Shown here: positions 9,868 to 20,608 of the stretch, one piece after another
Numbering within the stretch: the first letter of the stretch is position 1
Layout: the number at the start of each line of letters is the position of its first letter
Assembly: GCA_026874595.1 (NCBI GenBank)
Contig: CM049306.1
Coordinates: 100,509,642 to 100,573,641, forward strand
Source: Sipunculus nudus
Taxonomy: Eukaryota > Annelida > Sipuncula > Golfingiida > Sipunculidae
Direction: 5' to 3'
DNA length: 64,000 nt
The notes under the pieces: model-generated
Told to the model about the DNA's origin: nothing
What the model saw: only the letters and a program-made list of their open reading frames with translations
Database searches by the model: none
Made by a program: the position numbers and the translations under genes

Positions 9868-10961
9868 GGGTCTGTCTAAAACGCGGAGAATTCGCGGAGA
9901 GATGGAGAATTTGCGGAGAGTTTTTATATGCAATGATACTTTTAAATACACTTTAAAATCACTTAAAATCTCCAACTATATTACACTTAACATTTTTGTG
10001 CACTGTTAAATTACCGAAATAATTGAAAAATCTGTATATAACTGAGCATTTTATGCTTAAAAATGTGGACTCACCCCCAGGTGAATGTGTTACGTACATT
10101 TTACTTTTTACACAAACAATGAGTGTACTTTTAAGCTAATGAATCAACCTGGCATAAGGATTATATAAAATAAAAGAAAAATAGTAAAAATATATTGTGA
10201 TTTCAGTTAAGAATTATATTTTTTTTATAGTCTGTACAAAATACATCAAACTTCTTTCTGACCATAACGATACAAAGTACAATAATAATTATAATAATAA
10301 TAATAAATAAAAAATGTAGCACAATGTACACATACATACAGCAATAGTAAAGAAATTATTTGTACAATCTTCACAAAACCATTTCATTGATTGTTTTATT
10401 TATTTTAAAGACAAATGCACATTTTAAATGAAACTACTTATACTCTTTTTTTTATCAAACCCAACCTTGTCTTCGAACACTCTCCTAAGCCACATAAACA
10501 TTCAGTCCCAATGGTTACAGTTGCATTATATTTAGGCTTTGGTATTCTAGGAGAAAGTTTTGTTTTATCATATGATAGTAAATGGTGTAAAAAAAATTCA
10601 TCCCTGAACTGAAACAAGAGACCAAGTGCTTTTGCATCAAACTCTGTTTAAAATGTTCAATTTGTTTAATTTCTGGAATGAAACAAAAATCAACTGCATT
10701 TGCAATGACAAAAAGGCCTACAATCTCCTGATGCTACTCGTTGTCACTGGCGTGGCACAAATAAAATCTTGCTTTGCCAAAACAACAGAGAGAGCTCAAT
10801 GTTACGTGAATGTACAGATTTTAAATTATTTTGGTCATTTAACAGTGAACGAATATGTTAAGAGTAATATAGTTGCAGATAATAAGTGATTTTAATGTGT
10901 ATTTAAGAGTATGATTGCAAATAAAAACTCTCCGCGGATTCTCCGTGTTTTAGACAGACCC
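9868..10961. mobile_element. 1,094-bp non-autonomous inverted-repeat DNA transposon (9-bp TSD)
   Basis: The left end GGGTCTGTCTAAAACGCGG is matched in inverse at the right end (GGGTCTGTCTAAAACACGG on the minus strand). The terminal inverted repeats run about 34 bp with two mismatches, ending GCGGAGAG on both sides. The sequence ATCATCACT flanks the element directly at 9859-9867 and 10962-10970. A 9-bp duplication and GGG ends suggest the Mutator (MULE) superfamily; an 8-bp reading (ATCATCAC) would suggest hAT-like, but the ends lack the hAT CAG start. Internal frames at 10415-10612 and 10626-10889 show no transposase motif I recognise, so it is probably non-autonomous. It lies in TMED intron 1. 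Confidence 0.88.
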
Positions 10962-10970
10962 ATCATCACT

Positions 10971-11307
10971 CATCTTTTTCACAAATTAATAATGATACTG
11001 ATTTTATAAATCATGCTGTTTTTTAATTGATATAAAAAGTCTGAAATTAAAACTGTATCAAATTTTATTTTCAGTAAGTTTTTGAAGGTTACAGTAGTTG
11101 TTTGGTCTTTTGTGTTCTTATGTGTGTTGTGACCAAAATATATTATTGAATAGAGCCTCAGATTAAGGAATTTAATATAGTTCCATATATATGTAGTAAT
11201 TGTAGTCTAAAACTTGTATATTTCATATGTTCATATTGCACATTTACATATTGTAATGCATTGCTCTTGCATCTGTTAATGACCAGCTTATAATGTATTT
11301 CTACCTA
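10971..11307. other. TMED intron 1 sequence
   Basis: AT-rich, no coding or repeat feature recognised. Confidence 0.4.
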
Positions 11308-11494
11308 CAGTAAAACCTTGCCTAACGACCACCAAGGTTTGACGACCACCTGAAAAAAACTCCCCCTCCCACCCCCCTTTTTACAGGTCCCATTTTTTTT
11401 GCTCTTTATATAAGACCCTGCTTTGACGACCTTCTGGCCAATGTGACCACTTTATCGAGGTCCTGAGGGTGGTCATAATTCAGAGGGTTTACTG
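11308..11494. mobile_element. pogo/Tc1-mariner-like MITE
   Basis: Ends CAGTAAAACCTTGCCTAACG and (minus strand) CAGTAAACCCTCTGAATTAT form imperfect terminal inverted repeats, each followed by GACCACC. TA dinucleotides flank the element at 11306-11307 and 11495-11496. A 187-bp length, CAGT-type ends and a TA duplication fit a pogo/Tigger-type miniature element. Confidence 0.75.
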
Positions 11495-11767
11495 TACTTA
11501 GCTTCATGTATTGTCTCAAAATGGTTCAGGTACAGCGATTGTGATGTTGCATATTATTTTCCTTTTCTCACCAAATCACTGTTTTCTTTTCATGGTAGCA
11601 CTGATCTGTGTGCTTTACACTTTTTAGAAAGTAAGGGTTTGTTTCGAGCTGTGGAACTTGAATTTTGACATGTTTGAATATTCCACCATGAAAAAGGTCA
11701 TATTTTTGATGTAGTAAATTAAAATGACTGCTGCATGCCATGTAGCTGGGTGTTGGTTATATTCCAG

Positions 11768-11877
11768 GAAGGTATAAAATTGAAACAAGGGATGCGCCAA
11801 GAGATACATACGTAATAAGTAGCTTTGGCTTACATGTGGAAGTGAGGGACTCTGAGAAAAAAATGATCTTGTCACGG
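11768..11877 (+). CDS. TMED4: TMED4/9 alternative exon 2a
   Basis: This exon is 110 bp. It enters in phase 1 (the last base of exon 1 plus GA gives Gly) and leaves in phase 0. Its acceptor is GGTTATATTCCAG and its donor GTAAGA. It encodes (G)RYKIETRDAPRDTYVI followed by SSFGLHVEVRDSEKKMILSR, covering the early beta strands of the GOLD domain between the two conserved cysteines. It is two residues shorter than 2b and 2c and lacks the Met of the GMHVEV core. About half of its residues match 2c. Both splice sites, the frame and the HVEV..D...K...SR pattern are intact, so it is not an obvious relic. Confidence 0.85.
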
Positions 11878-13285
11878 GTAAGACTAAGATAGCATGATGT
11901 ACAGATCCCTGCTCTGTTGCATGAAGAACCCTCTGGGTAACAGTGTTTCCTCATTTAACAACATCCACAGTGTCATATTAATTTTGTAGCCAGTCTCATT
12001 GAGTCATCATGCATGCACAGATGCTAAGAAATTAAAATGCATTGCAGACACCTTATCTAAGTTTGTGAGACTACTGATTGACTCAACATTCATTTTGACT
12101 GCTTTTGAACAGCTGAATTGAAGCACTTATAGTAGTCACATAATTACAGTAAAGGGGCATTGCTAGTATAGTGATCCATTGAGTTAACATGATAGGTTTA
12201 TTAAAGCAGGGCCCATTCACCTTACATAACCTTTAGAGAAAAAATTAATTTTGATTAGAATGGCTGTGGAAAATATCAGTTGACTTAAGTTTTTTGCGAC
12301 TTAATGCCTGTGCCTAAAATCACCTGTAACTAAAAAAAGGAATGGGGTAAGATAAAATTATAGAGGCTTAAATTATGGGTAAAATTTTTGAGAGGGAGTG
12401 GATCCAGGGCATCAGATACTTGTACCAACCAAAGGTAGAGATTGAAACCTCTCTGTGAAAGATCAGGAAGAATATACCTTATTCATTTGAGAAATAACAA
12501 AATGTGATCTTCAAAATATAAAAAACTGAAACACTTGGTGACATTTGTTTTCAGCACTTGTAGTATGTATGAAGCGGGAAAGGTCTGTTTAGTGACAGGA
12601 CTCAGGACTGGAGTTTGGAATCCTGTTAAATACTGTATTCATTTGAATCAAATGTATATACAAATTTGTCATTTTTTTTTATTAAAACAGAAAATCTGAA
12701 TTGATAGTAAATTAATATTAGTCTGCTTCTCTGGGATGTTCTCAGGTTCTAGGTGTCCCTGACATGTTTTCCTGCATGGACTGGCTACAGACTGATAATA
12801 AGATATATGTAAATATATATATATATCTAAAATATCATAGATAAATTTAACTTTCCTTTCATTGTGATTAATAATTTATTGTGGATACTATTTGTAAGAG
12901 GAAAACACTGTTACACCAGTTTGAACTATCAAGCAATGCATTTCTTGCACAATAAGAATGCCAGCACTTCTCCCTAGCCCAAGAATACCTTTGAACCAAA
13001 CAAAGATCATAATTCAAATGCATTTCTGTCATATCACAGTGTTTCCTGTTTAATATCAGATATTCTAGGCCATGGTCCAACCAAACCAGCTCTGGTTGTA
13101 TCATATGACATGACAGTTGTAAAATCAGTTCTTTGTAAAAAGTTTCATTTACATTTTCTTTTCACAATTTTCACTTACCTCTGTGTGTATAAATCAAGGA
13201 AATTAAGGGTTTGTCAAGGTCTATATGGTGTTGTGTTCATCAAAAAGTGCCATATATAATTGATAAGCTACTGGTTCAATTTCAG
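11878..13285. other. Intron between alternative exons 2a and 2b
   Basis: 1,408 bp with no further exon-2-like sequence (I searched for the HVEV coding pattern). It is long enough that two neighbouring exons are not excluded from joining by lack of space. One short TA-rich tract lies at about 12815-12826. Confidence 0.5.
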
Positions 13286-13401
13286 CCAAGTACTCTGTGC
13301 AGATGTGGGATAAAACAAACCAGGAGTTCTTTCCCCCCACATATGCCTTGGGCATGCATGTTGAAGTGACAGACCCTGATAGCAAAGAGATTATATCCCG
13401 G
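13286..13401 (+). CDS. TMED4: TMED4/9 alternative exon 2b
   Basis: This exon is 116 bp, enters in phase 1 and leaves in phase 0, with acceptor GGTTCAATTTCAG and donor GTAAGA. With the G from exon 1 it encodes AKYSVQMWDKTNQEFFPPTY then ALGMHVEVTDPDSKEIISR. The first residue is Ala where 2a and 2c have Gly. It shares 19 of 39 residues with 2c. Compared with the vertebrate TMED4/TMED9 pattern I recall (VQMWDK-like then P.T.GLGM.VEV.DP), the QMWDK and DPD features make 2b look like a classical p24-alpha exon. Confidence 0.9.
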
Positions 13402-14967
13402 GTAAGAAATGGCTGAATGGTCAGCCATATCATCATGGTCTACCTCCAGTACTAAAAGACTCATCTTAGTTCTCTTCTCAGTTTCTTACTGGTTGTTTCA
13501 TCTCTTTCTGAACATAGCACCAAATGTTCTTTGTCTTATCCATAACAAGGATGGTCTCATTATCTTTGAAGGAAAGGGAAAAAAAAGTTGGGAGTAACAG
13601 GCATGGGGGATATATGGAAGTTGTGTTTTGCATGATAAATGATAGGCTGATCTTAATATGATCAAACCCAACTGGCGGTTTTTGGATAAAGTTTTTCCAG
13701 TCCTACCCACCCAGTCAAAAATCATATGGCTGCTGTTATCAGCAAATATAAAATGTTACTCTGCACAGTCAAACAGAGAACAAATCTTAAACCTGTTTGT
13801 ATTGTTATTTGTCAAAATACATTGGAGTCACTCGCAGCCAATTTCCAGTGAATCACTTTCAAAACAGTTACAGGTCAACACTAAGAGTTTGTGGTATTCT
13901 TTTTTCTAGGACTGAAGAGTAGCTGTCCTTGATGGCTTTAGGGTGGATATTTGTCTTGTATGTCATTTTGTTAGAAGTATGTGTGTGGATATCAAGTAAT
14001 CTGTTCTTTTGTCACAAGTGGGTGATAGGTTAATATTTGGTTTCCTCTGAAATTCCTTCTTCTTGTCATGATTTAAAAACAGTCCATTCTGTTCGTTTCT
14101 GTAGCCAGGGACATGTTTTCATCCTGTATTTTTGCTGCATTACATATATAAAATTGTAACCAAAGTAAAGTGGGTCATAATTTGTGGTAATCCTGTCCAC
14201 AGAGTCAGTTCTCAGAGTCAAATATGATTTTTGCATTCTGTCATCAGTGGTTTGTTGTTAAAGTGTTGGCTACTGACTACCATCTGGTAGTGTGTATACT
14301 AATTCAGGCACTGTTTGATGAAGATGGTGGTATGAGAATGGATGTATTATTCTGAAACCCGAAGATGCATGACAGTTCAGTTGTTACAGAAGTTCCTTTG
14401 GAGTTTAAATATCTCTGGGCAGCTTAAGTAGGGGTTTAATTAAAACCATGAAACTATAGGCTACTTTATCATTATCACCCCTTCTCCTGTATCAGCAGCT
14501 GTTTCCATCTCCTGGGTTTGTTTACAGTTAATGGGCTAATTTATCAGACATGTAGTACATAAGAGGAACATAAAGGCATGGGCTCAAAAAATTTCCAATT
14601 CCTGCAAGTCAATGTAGGCTAAAAATTCTTAGCTGACCATGAAGGATGAACAGGGCTTGTTTATTTCCGCATTATTATAACATATCCTTTGTCTTCCTCC
14701 ACTCATTTAACTGCTTTGCATGTTTTGCTTGTAGTTTCACATGTGACCTCATTCTGTTCCTTTGCTTCAAACCTCTAGTTAAAGACTAGCTTACAGTTTT
14801 CCTGATAGTGCTGATACCTCCCTGCTTTGCTTTATCCCTGCAGCTTTTAGCCTTGTTATGATACAGCTGACCTTGCACAATCAGGAGCGATGTCACCCCA
14901 GCGCGACAATTGAGCAAAATGGGTGTACATACCACAGCCATGTTGATTATTGATCCGTATGTTTCAG
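13402..14967. other. Intron between alternative exons 2b and 2c
   Basis: 1,566 bp. No further exon-2-like copy, RNA gene or transposon was recognised. Confidence 0.5.
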
Positions 14968-15083
14968 GCAACTACAAAGTTCAGATGTTCGACCCTAACC
15001 TAAATGATTACTTGCCCAGCACAGCTGGTCTGGGCATGCATGTCGAAGTAAAAGATTCAGATGAGAAAATGGTTCTGTCCAGG
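14968..15083 (+). CDS. TMED4: TMED4/9 alternative exon 2c
   Basis: This exon is 116 bp, enters in phase 1 and leaves in phase 0, with acceptor GATCCGTATGTTTCAG and donor GTAAGG. It encodes (G)[18 protein letters not shown] then [20 protein letters not shown]. The GNY start and GLGM.VEVKD core match the usual TMED4/9 sequence well, so this is probably the ancestral or constitutive form. If 2c is joined after 2a or 2b the frame shifts and a TAA stop appears 12 codons in. That makes joint inclusion non-productive. Confidence 0.92.
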
Positions 15084-15808
15084 GTAAGGCAGCCAACATC
15101 ATTATTGTTTGGGCATGGAATACTCTTTTTGTTTGGTGTTGTGCTTTGTTTCACATTCTTTGATGGACCTGTTTGCATTTCTGTGTTTGACCCATAACAT
15201 TTCATTTTGCAATGATACTAACTTTGTTTAAAGTTGTGTCATTTAAATTTCTGATGAATTTCTTGGAATAACCTTTTTCTTATTTCACTGACCCAGTGTA
15301 ACTCATTGTCAGTCTTTGTATTTTTGTAATTCTTTCAGTGTCACAGTATGTACACAGACTGATTGTACAAAATTACCTGCTTCACTCTGAACAAAAAAAA
15401 AAAATAACCAATTATGCTTGACTGATTTTAATCATCCTATTTTCCTACAGAGTGTTTCCTGTCAAGTGAAATGTTCTCATAATGCAATTTTTCTTGCTGT
15501 AGATTTTAGTTTTTCTGTGGTAATTGTGATTCTATAAATATTATTTATAATAATTCAAAAGAAAATAAGTTTATCATTTAAGACTATTTCTTAACCTCTT
15601 TGTTGCTGGTATAAAATAAATGTTTGTGTGACTTTCATTTTATTATGTTTTTAATTTTATACCCTTTGGTACAAATTAAATGAAACAAACCTTATAGTTT
15701 CAATCTTTGATTTTATGGTGGTATGTTATTAAGTTTTTATTTATAGCACAGTATAATGAGTATTTTGCCTGCTTGCTGTATAGTCCAAGTCTTTTCTTAG
15801 TGATAAAT

Positions 15809-15850
<42 letters not shown>

Positions 15851-16274
15851 GATCAAATTAACAAAATTATGATTTTTTTTATTAAAATTCATAATTTTAT
15901 TGTTACTTAAAAAAATAGTACTTATCTTGATGTCTTAAATGATATAAGTTAATGATACATGTGCATCTCTTAATGCATATATTTTGTGCATTTGCATAAT
16001 ATGATTGCATTGATATTGGCCTTACCAGTAAAGTATCTCACATAGGAAACAAAATTAACATAATCCAGTTGTAGAGGAGAAACAGAGGATAATCTTTTGC
16101 ATTTTTATTTTTAAACAGCTAATGTGTCAGTTGTATGTATTTTGTCAATTGATATCACTATGCATCATTTGTTTGCAATTTTGATCACTGAAAAGTAACG
16201 GTATAGCAGTGTTTCATTCACATCCTGTAATTAATCAAAATTGTAATTGATCATATTAATCATATGTATTTTAG
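15084..16274. other. TMED intron before exon 3, with TA microsatellite
   Basis: No further exon seen. A pure (AT)n tract lies at 15810-15846. The rest is AT-rich. Confidence 0.5.
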
Positions 16275-16379
16275 ACATACGCAGCGGAGGGCCGCTTCAC
16301 ATTCACGTCACACACTGCTGGAGAGCACACAATCTGTTTACATTCCAACTCCACTGCCTGGTTTGGTGGGGGCAAACTG
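16275..16379 (+). CDS. TMED4: TMED4/9 coding exon 3
   Basis: This exon has 35 codons, phase 0 to 0, with acceptor TGTATTTTAG and donor GTAAGT. It encodes [19 protein letters not shown] then [16 protein letters not shown]. It carries the second GOLD cysteine (ICLH), predicted to pair with C31 of exon 1, and an N-glycosylation sequon NST just after it, as in TMED4/9. If all forms of exon 2 are skipped, the phase-1 end of exon 1 shifts this exon out of frame and a stop follows in exon 4 at TGC TAA. Confidence 0.95.
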
Positions 16380-17112
16380 GTAAGTTACCAGACTCGTGTT
16401 CTTTAGTAAACTGCTGTACCTCCTTTGTATTCAAGGGTTTAACCTGTAACTTCATGAGTAACAGCTGTGATCTGTAGCCATGTACCAAACTTTTATCCAA
16501 CCTTAAACTTTTACCCAGTCATCGCATTTCACACAGAAATGGGTGCCTTATAATTTTATATTTAATCACTGGGTTTGCTTTGTTTCTATTTGGTAAAGAG
16601 ATGCCTCTATATATTAAGTCAATATTGTATAATTTTAAGCTCAGCAGACTGAAACTGTAGCAGTGTGCCAGTGGCGCTTTTGTCTGGCCATCTGCTAGCA
16701 TGGCACAAATCATTTTCTAACTGAACATCCAGAGAGGTCAATAAAAAAATCTCCTTGGAAACAAGAAATAAGGTCACTGGACTTGTATTCTCAAAGCTAT
16801 TGAGCTTGTTTGTGCAATGTGCACCACAGAATAATTAATAATTTGATACAAAATCTCCTATATCTCAATAATAAATGCATGGATTGCCATATAACTTGAA
16901 TATTGATCATGACTGCTTTAATCAGTTAAAAAATTTTACAGGTGATGCCATCTTTATTTTTTTCTATTTTTCATGCATCTTTTCCCCTTATTTTTTAAGA
17001 CTGCCAAATAACAGTGTCCTGAGAGCTGGTGTGTTTGTTATGCCTACCCTCTCTCCCCCCCTCCCCCGCTTGTGTGAGACCATATTTCATCATGTTTTAC
17101 CTGTGCTTTCAG
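16380..17112. other. TMED intron 3
   Basis: No second feature. A weak copy of the CTTGGAAACAAGAAATAAGGTC-type repeat segment near 16750 recalls the dispersed elements at 1801-4077 in inverse orientation. Confidence 0.35.
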
Positions 17113-17259
17113 AGGGTACACCTGGACATCCAGGTGGGAGAACATGCTAACGACTATGCTCAGATAGCAGCTAAAGATAAGCTGACCGAGCTGCAGCTCA
17201 GGGTACGACAGCTGCTGGATCAAGTGGAACAGATCACGAAGGAGCAGAACTACCAGCGG
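17113..17259 (+). CDS. TMED4: TMED4/9 coding exon 4
   Basis: This exon has 49 codons, phase 0 to 0, with acceptor CTGTGCTTTCAG and donor GTAAGT. It encodes [20 protein letters not shown] then [20 protein letters not shown] and ITKEQNYQR. The first part is the last GOLD-domain strand (HLDIQVGE is a p24-alpha signature). The second part is the lumenal coiled coil through which p24 subfamilies form hetero-oligomers. Confidence 0.97.
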
Positions 17260-18298
17260 GTAAGTCACTACACCAGGAAGTAAAGAATGGATCGGTTATC
17301 AGCAACACTCATGATAGGCGTGCCATGGTACAGAAGTTTTGTCCTAATCCACTTTAATACTTACCTAGAACTTGAAATGTTTAGGCTCATACCTCTGCTG
17401 GGAGGGTTAGGGAGTATTATGTTTTCCCCATGGTTCATTGCTTAGTTTGTCTGTTAGCAGCTTTACACAAAAATATAATGAGCAAATATTGATGTACGCT
17501 CCCGATGCAGCAGAAATCTTGCGTTTCTAAAGAAGCTACTGATTTTTCCGCTGCCTGCTTTGACCGTTTATGATGCATTTAAACACCAGGTGGTGCACAT
17601 GAGCCTGTCTGCTTAAAATACTGCTGATGTAACTATCAGCCAACCAAATGCAAGTCCACAAACACTCGACAGGCATCAGGCTCCACCCAGAAACCCAATG
17701 TGGGGCAATTCTCTCTGAGCCTGTAGCCTGTTGAAACGGTCGCCGGGAGATGAGCTGTTACTCAAAACAAAAGGAACAACATTGGCTTCGTGTATTCCTC
17801 ACTTGGCTGGTAAACCGTTTTGCTTCCATCACAGGGTCTCATCTGATTGGACCAAAATACAGTGCTCCCCTCTGGTGTAGAGATTAAGGATACAAGGTCA
17901 TAACAAACAGCGCTTTTGATATAGGTAGTTGGCCTATGGGTAAAGTGCTGTGTAAAGAGCGTATTATTGATGAAATGCTCAGGAGGGTGAGGGTAGCATG
18001 TTGTCCTGTACCATGACTGAGATGGACTTCTACATGGATGTTACACAAGGCAAATAATCTGCAGTGCGACCCTCACCAGGGTTGCATATAATGAATGGAT
18101 GAATAATTGATACATGAACCTCAGATGAAATATAACATTATGGCTGATAACTAACTTTTTTATATGACACGGTATTCATAATTTCCTATATGAAACTTGT
18201 CAAAACATAAGGACTGGTCCCTGTGTCAAACAAAGTAGCAGGTATTATAGGAAATAGAAGACAAGGGAAAAACAAAGGCAGAGAACTAGTTAAAAATA
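17260..18298. other. TMED intron 4, left part with unassigned repeat-like DNA
   Basis: Positions 17590-18110 are more GC-rich than the intron around them and end GCGACCCTCACCAGGG ... AATGAATGGATGAATAATTG. That style of end is common in old invertebrate repeats. I found no box motifs, inverted ends or reading frame to classify it. Confidence 0.35.
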
Positions 18299-18347
18299 CT
18301 GTGGTTGGCTTCTTATTCGCGAGGCTAAAATTTTGCGATTTCTTCAT
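18299..18347. mobile_element. Left half of a TTCGCGA-type MITE
   Basis: CTGTGGTTGGCTTCTTATTC, then GCGAGGCTAAAATTTTGCG. A TA precedes it (18297-18298). It is related to the complete copy at 20826-20930. The matching right half appears displaced to about 20089-20135 (TTTCGCGACGG ... TTTTCGCGATC), on the other side of the array-bearing element. Confidence 0.55.
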
Positions 18348-20088
18348 TGTATCCGCCAAAACGAAGTTTTGCGGATACTATGTTTTTGACCTGGTTCCGC
18401 CGCCGCCGCCGCCGCGTTCGTTTCCGGAGAACTCCTCTGAGACTACTGGACAGATTTTTCCTAAACTTACACAAATTATCAGGTCACATGTGAACTGGTG
18501 CCTAACCAAGTGACCTTGACCTCTGACCTTTCGTCTCTGTCCAGCCTCCGTTTGTGCGTCTGTTTCCACACATAAACCCATATATCTAGGAACCGTTTGA
18601 CCGATCCGGAAAAAAATTTTGCACAAATGTAGCCCTGGGATAGCTTTATAACATACACAACAAAAGGTGGCGCCACCTGCAACCATGTTTGCACAGTGTC
18701 CATCTGTTCATCTGCCTGGGGTTAAAATCACTCATATCTCTGCAGTGGTTTGACTAATTCACCTAAAATTTGGCATGCGTATACATCCTAGATAGCTTTC
18801 TCTATTTTATGACAGGTGGCGCCACCTACATTCACGTTTACGCTCCACACATAAACCCATATATCTCCGGAACCGTTTGACCGATCCGGAAACAAATTTT
18901 ACACAAATGTAGCCCTGGGATAGCTTTATAACATACACAACAAAAGGTGGCGCCACCTGCAACCATGTTTGCACAGTGTCCATCTGTTCATCTGCCTGGG
19001 GTTAAAATCACTCATATCTCTGCAGTGGTTTGACTAATTCACCTAAAATTCGGCACGCGTATACATCCTAGATAGCTTTCTCGATTTTATGACAGGTGGC
19101 GCCACCTACCTTCACATTAACGCTCCACAAATAAACCCATATATCTCGGGAACCGTTTGACCGATCCGGAAAAAAATTTTACACAAATGTAGCACTGGGA
19201 AAGCTTTATAACATACACAACAAAAGGTGGCGCCACCTGCAAACATGTTTGCACAGTGTCCATTTGTTCATCTGCCTGGGGTTAAAATCACTCATATCTC
19301 TGCAGTGGTTTGACTAATTCACCTAAAATTGGGCATGCGTGTACATCCTAGATAGCTTTCTTGATTTTATGACAGGTGGTGCCACCTACTTTCACGTTAA
19401 CGCTGCAGACATCCAAGCTCATATCTAAGGAACCGTTTGACCAATCAGGAAAAATAGTTCACACAAATGTAGCCCTTGTATAGCTTTATAACATACACAA
19501 AAATGGTGGCGTCACCTGCAGCCATTTTTGCACGGCGTCCATCTGTTTGTCTGCCTTTGGTTAAAATCACTCATATCTCTGCAGTGGTTTGACCAAAATA
19601 CCTGAAATTCAGCATGCTTATACATCCCGCATAGCTTTCTTGATTTTATGACAGGTGGCGCCACCTACATTTACATTCACGCTGTAGACATCCATGCTTA
19701 TATCTCCGGACTCAATCAACCAATCAGGAAAATTTTTTTACACAAATGTAGCCCTTGGATAGCTTTATAACATACACAAAAATGGTGGTGCCACCTGCAG
19801 CCATTTTTGCACAGCGTTCATCTGTTTGTCTGATGTGGGATAAAATCACTCATATCTCTGCAGTGGTTTGACTTTTCCACATGAAATTTTGCTTGTGTAT
19901 ATATCTTGGATAGTTTCTCGTTCAAATAACAGGTGGCGCCACCTACAATCATGATTATGTGACAGAGATCCATTCTAATATTTAACACATCTAACTCTAT
20001 ATCCCCTTGCCACTTAATCCATGCCTTACTTCACCTGTCCTTCTCTGATTTTGGCGGATACACGTAGTCGCTTGTCGACTACCCGTAT
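18348..20088. mobile_element. Helentron-like (HINE/pearl-type) element carrying a satellite
   Basis: TGTATCCGCCAAAA (18348-18361) is matched exactly in inverse by TTTTGGCGGATACA (20049-20062). The left copy also forms a local hairpin with TTTTGCGGATA. Just beyond the right copy lies the hairpin GTAGTCG-CTTGT-CGACTAC, then CCGTATTCTAG. Between them is a tandem array of about 280-bp units. Sub-terminal inverted repeats, central tandem repeats and a 3' hairpin are the hallmarks of non-autonomous Helentrons, including the bivalve pearl elements. No Rep/helicase coding is present. It interrupts the MITE beginning at 18299. Confidence 0.65.
18560..20000. repeat. 280-bp dimeric satellite, about five units
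   Basis: The palindrome GGTGGCGCCACC or a one-base variant occurs at 18666, 18815, 18946, 19095, 19226, 19375, 19505, 19654, 19784 and 19932, so spacings alternate 149/131 throughout. The two half-units are themselves related: both contain CATAT.TCT, GTTTGAC, AAATTT and ATAGCTTT in the same order. The array is thus a dimer of a ~140-bp monomer. Position 18513-18535 also holds TGACCTTGACCTCTGACCTT, resembling the 940-1800 repeat. Confidence 0.85.
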
Positions 20089-20593
20089 TCTAGTTTTGAA
20101 TGTTTCGCGACGGTTTCATTTTCGCGATCTCAACATGTTCCAATAAAATCATAATTAATCAGTTTTTATGCATAAGCTCTAATAAAATAATAAATTGCAC
20201 CATACTTCATTCAATTCAGTAACTGTCGTTATTGTTATGACCTATGTCATGGTCAATCAGCCCTGGTAATTACCTCATGTTTGCACAACAATGCACGGCC
20301 CCAATACCATACGCGGACCAGGTTGCTGATCAGCGAGTCGGGTCTTCATTAATAACTCACCTGTCACCAGAGGTGTGATAACTAATCCATTTGTGTAGAT
20401 GCACCATTCCCTGTTGTTTTAGGATGGCTCCCTTTGATGCGGGGTTTCTGTGTGCCCGCGAGTTTATGAAATTCTACTCATATAACAATAGCCTCGTACA
20501 AACAACCCCTGTGTTTTAGATCAAAGAGAATGTTTTCCCTACCTGCAAACTATTATAAAAGATTTTACTAATCTGACCTAATCACAAATATTA
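20089..20593. other. TMED intron 4, region upstream of the transposon-like ORF
   Basis: It begins with the likely right half of the split MITE (to about 20135). Positions 20280-20470 have mixed composition with CpG and may be the 5' flank of the frame at 20609. No defined element ends were found. Confidence 0.35.
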
Positions 20594-20608
20594 GTGACAC
20601 CAAACAAG

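Noticed and set aside
14786-15205. Minus-strand frames opposite exon 2c
   Set aside because: Antisense shadows of the conserved exon.
15084-16274. A fourth alternative exon 2 before exon 3, or others in introns 1 and between copies
   Set aside because: Searched by eye for the HVEV.D...SR coding pattern followed by a donor; none found.
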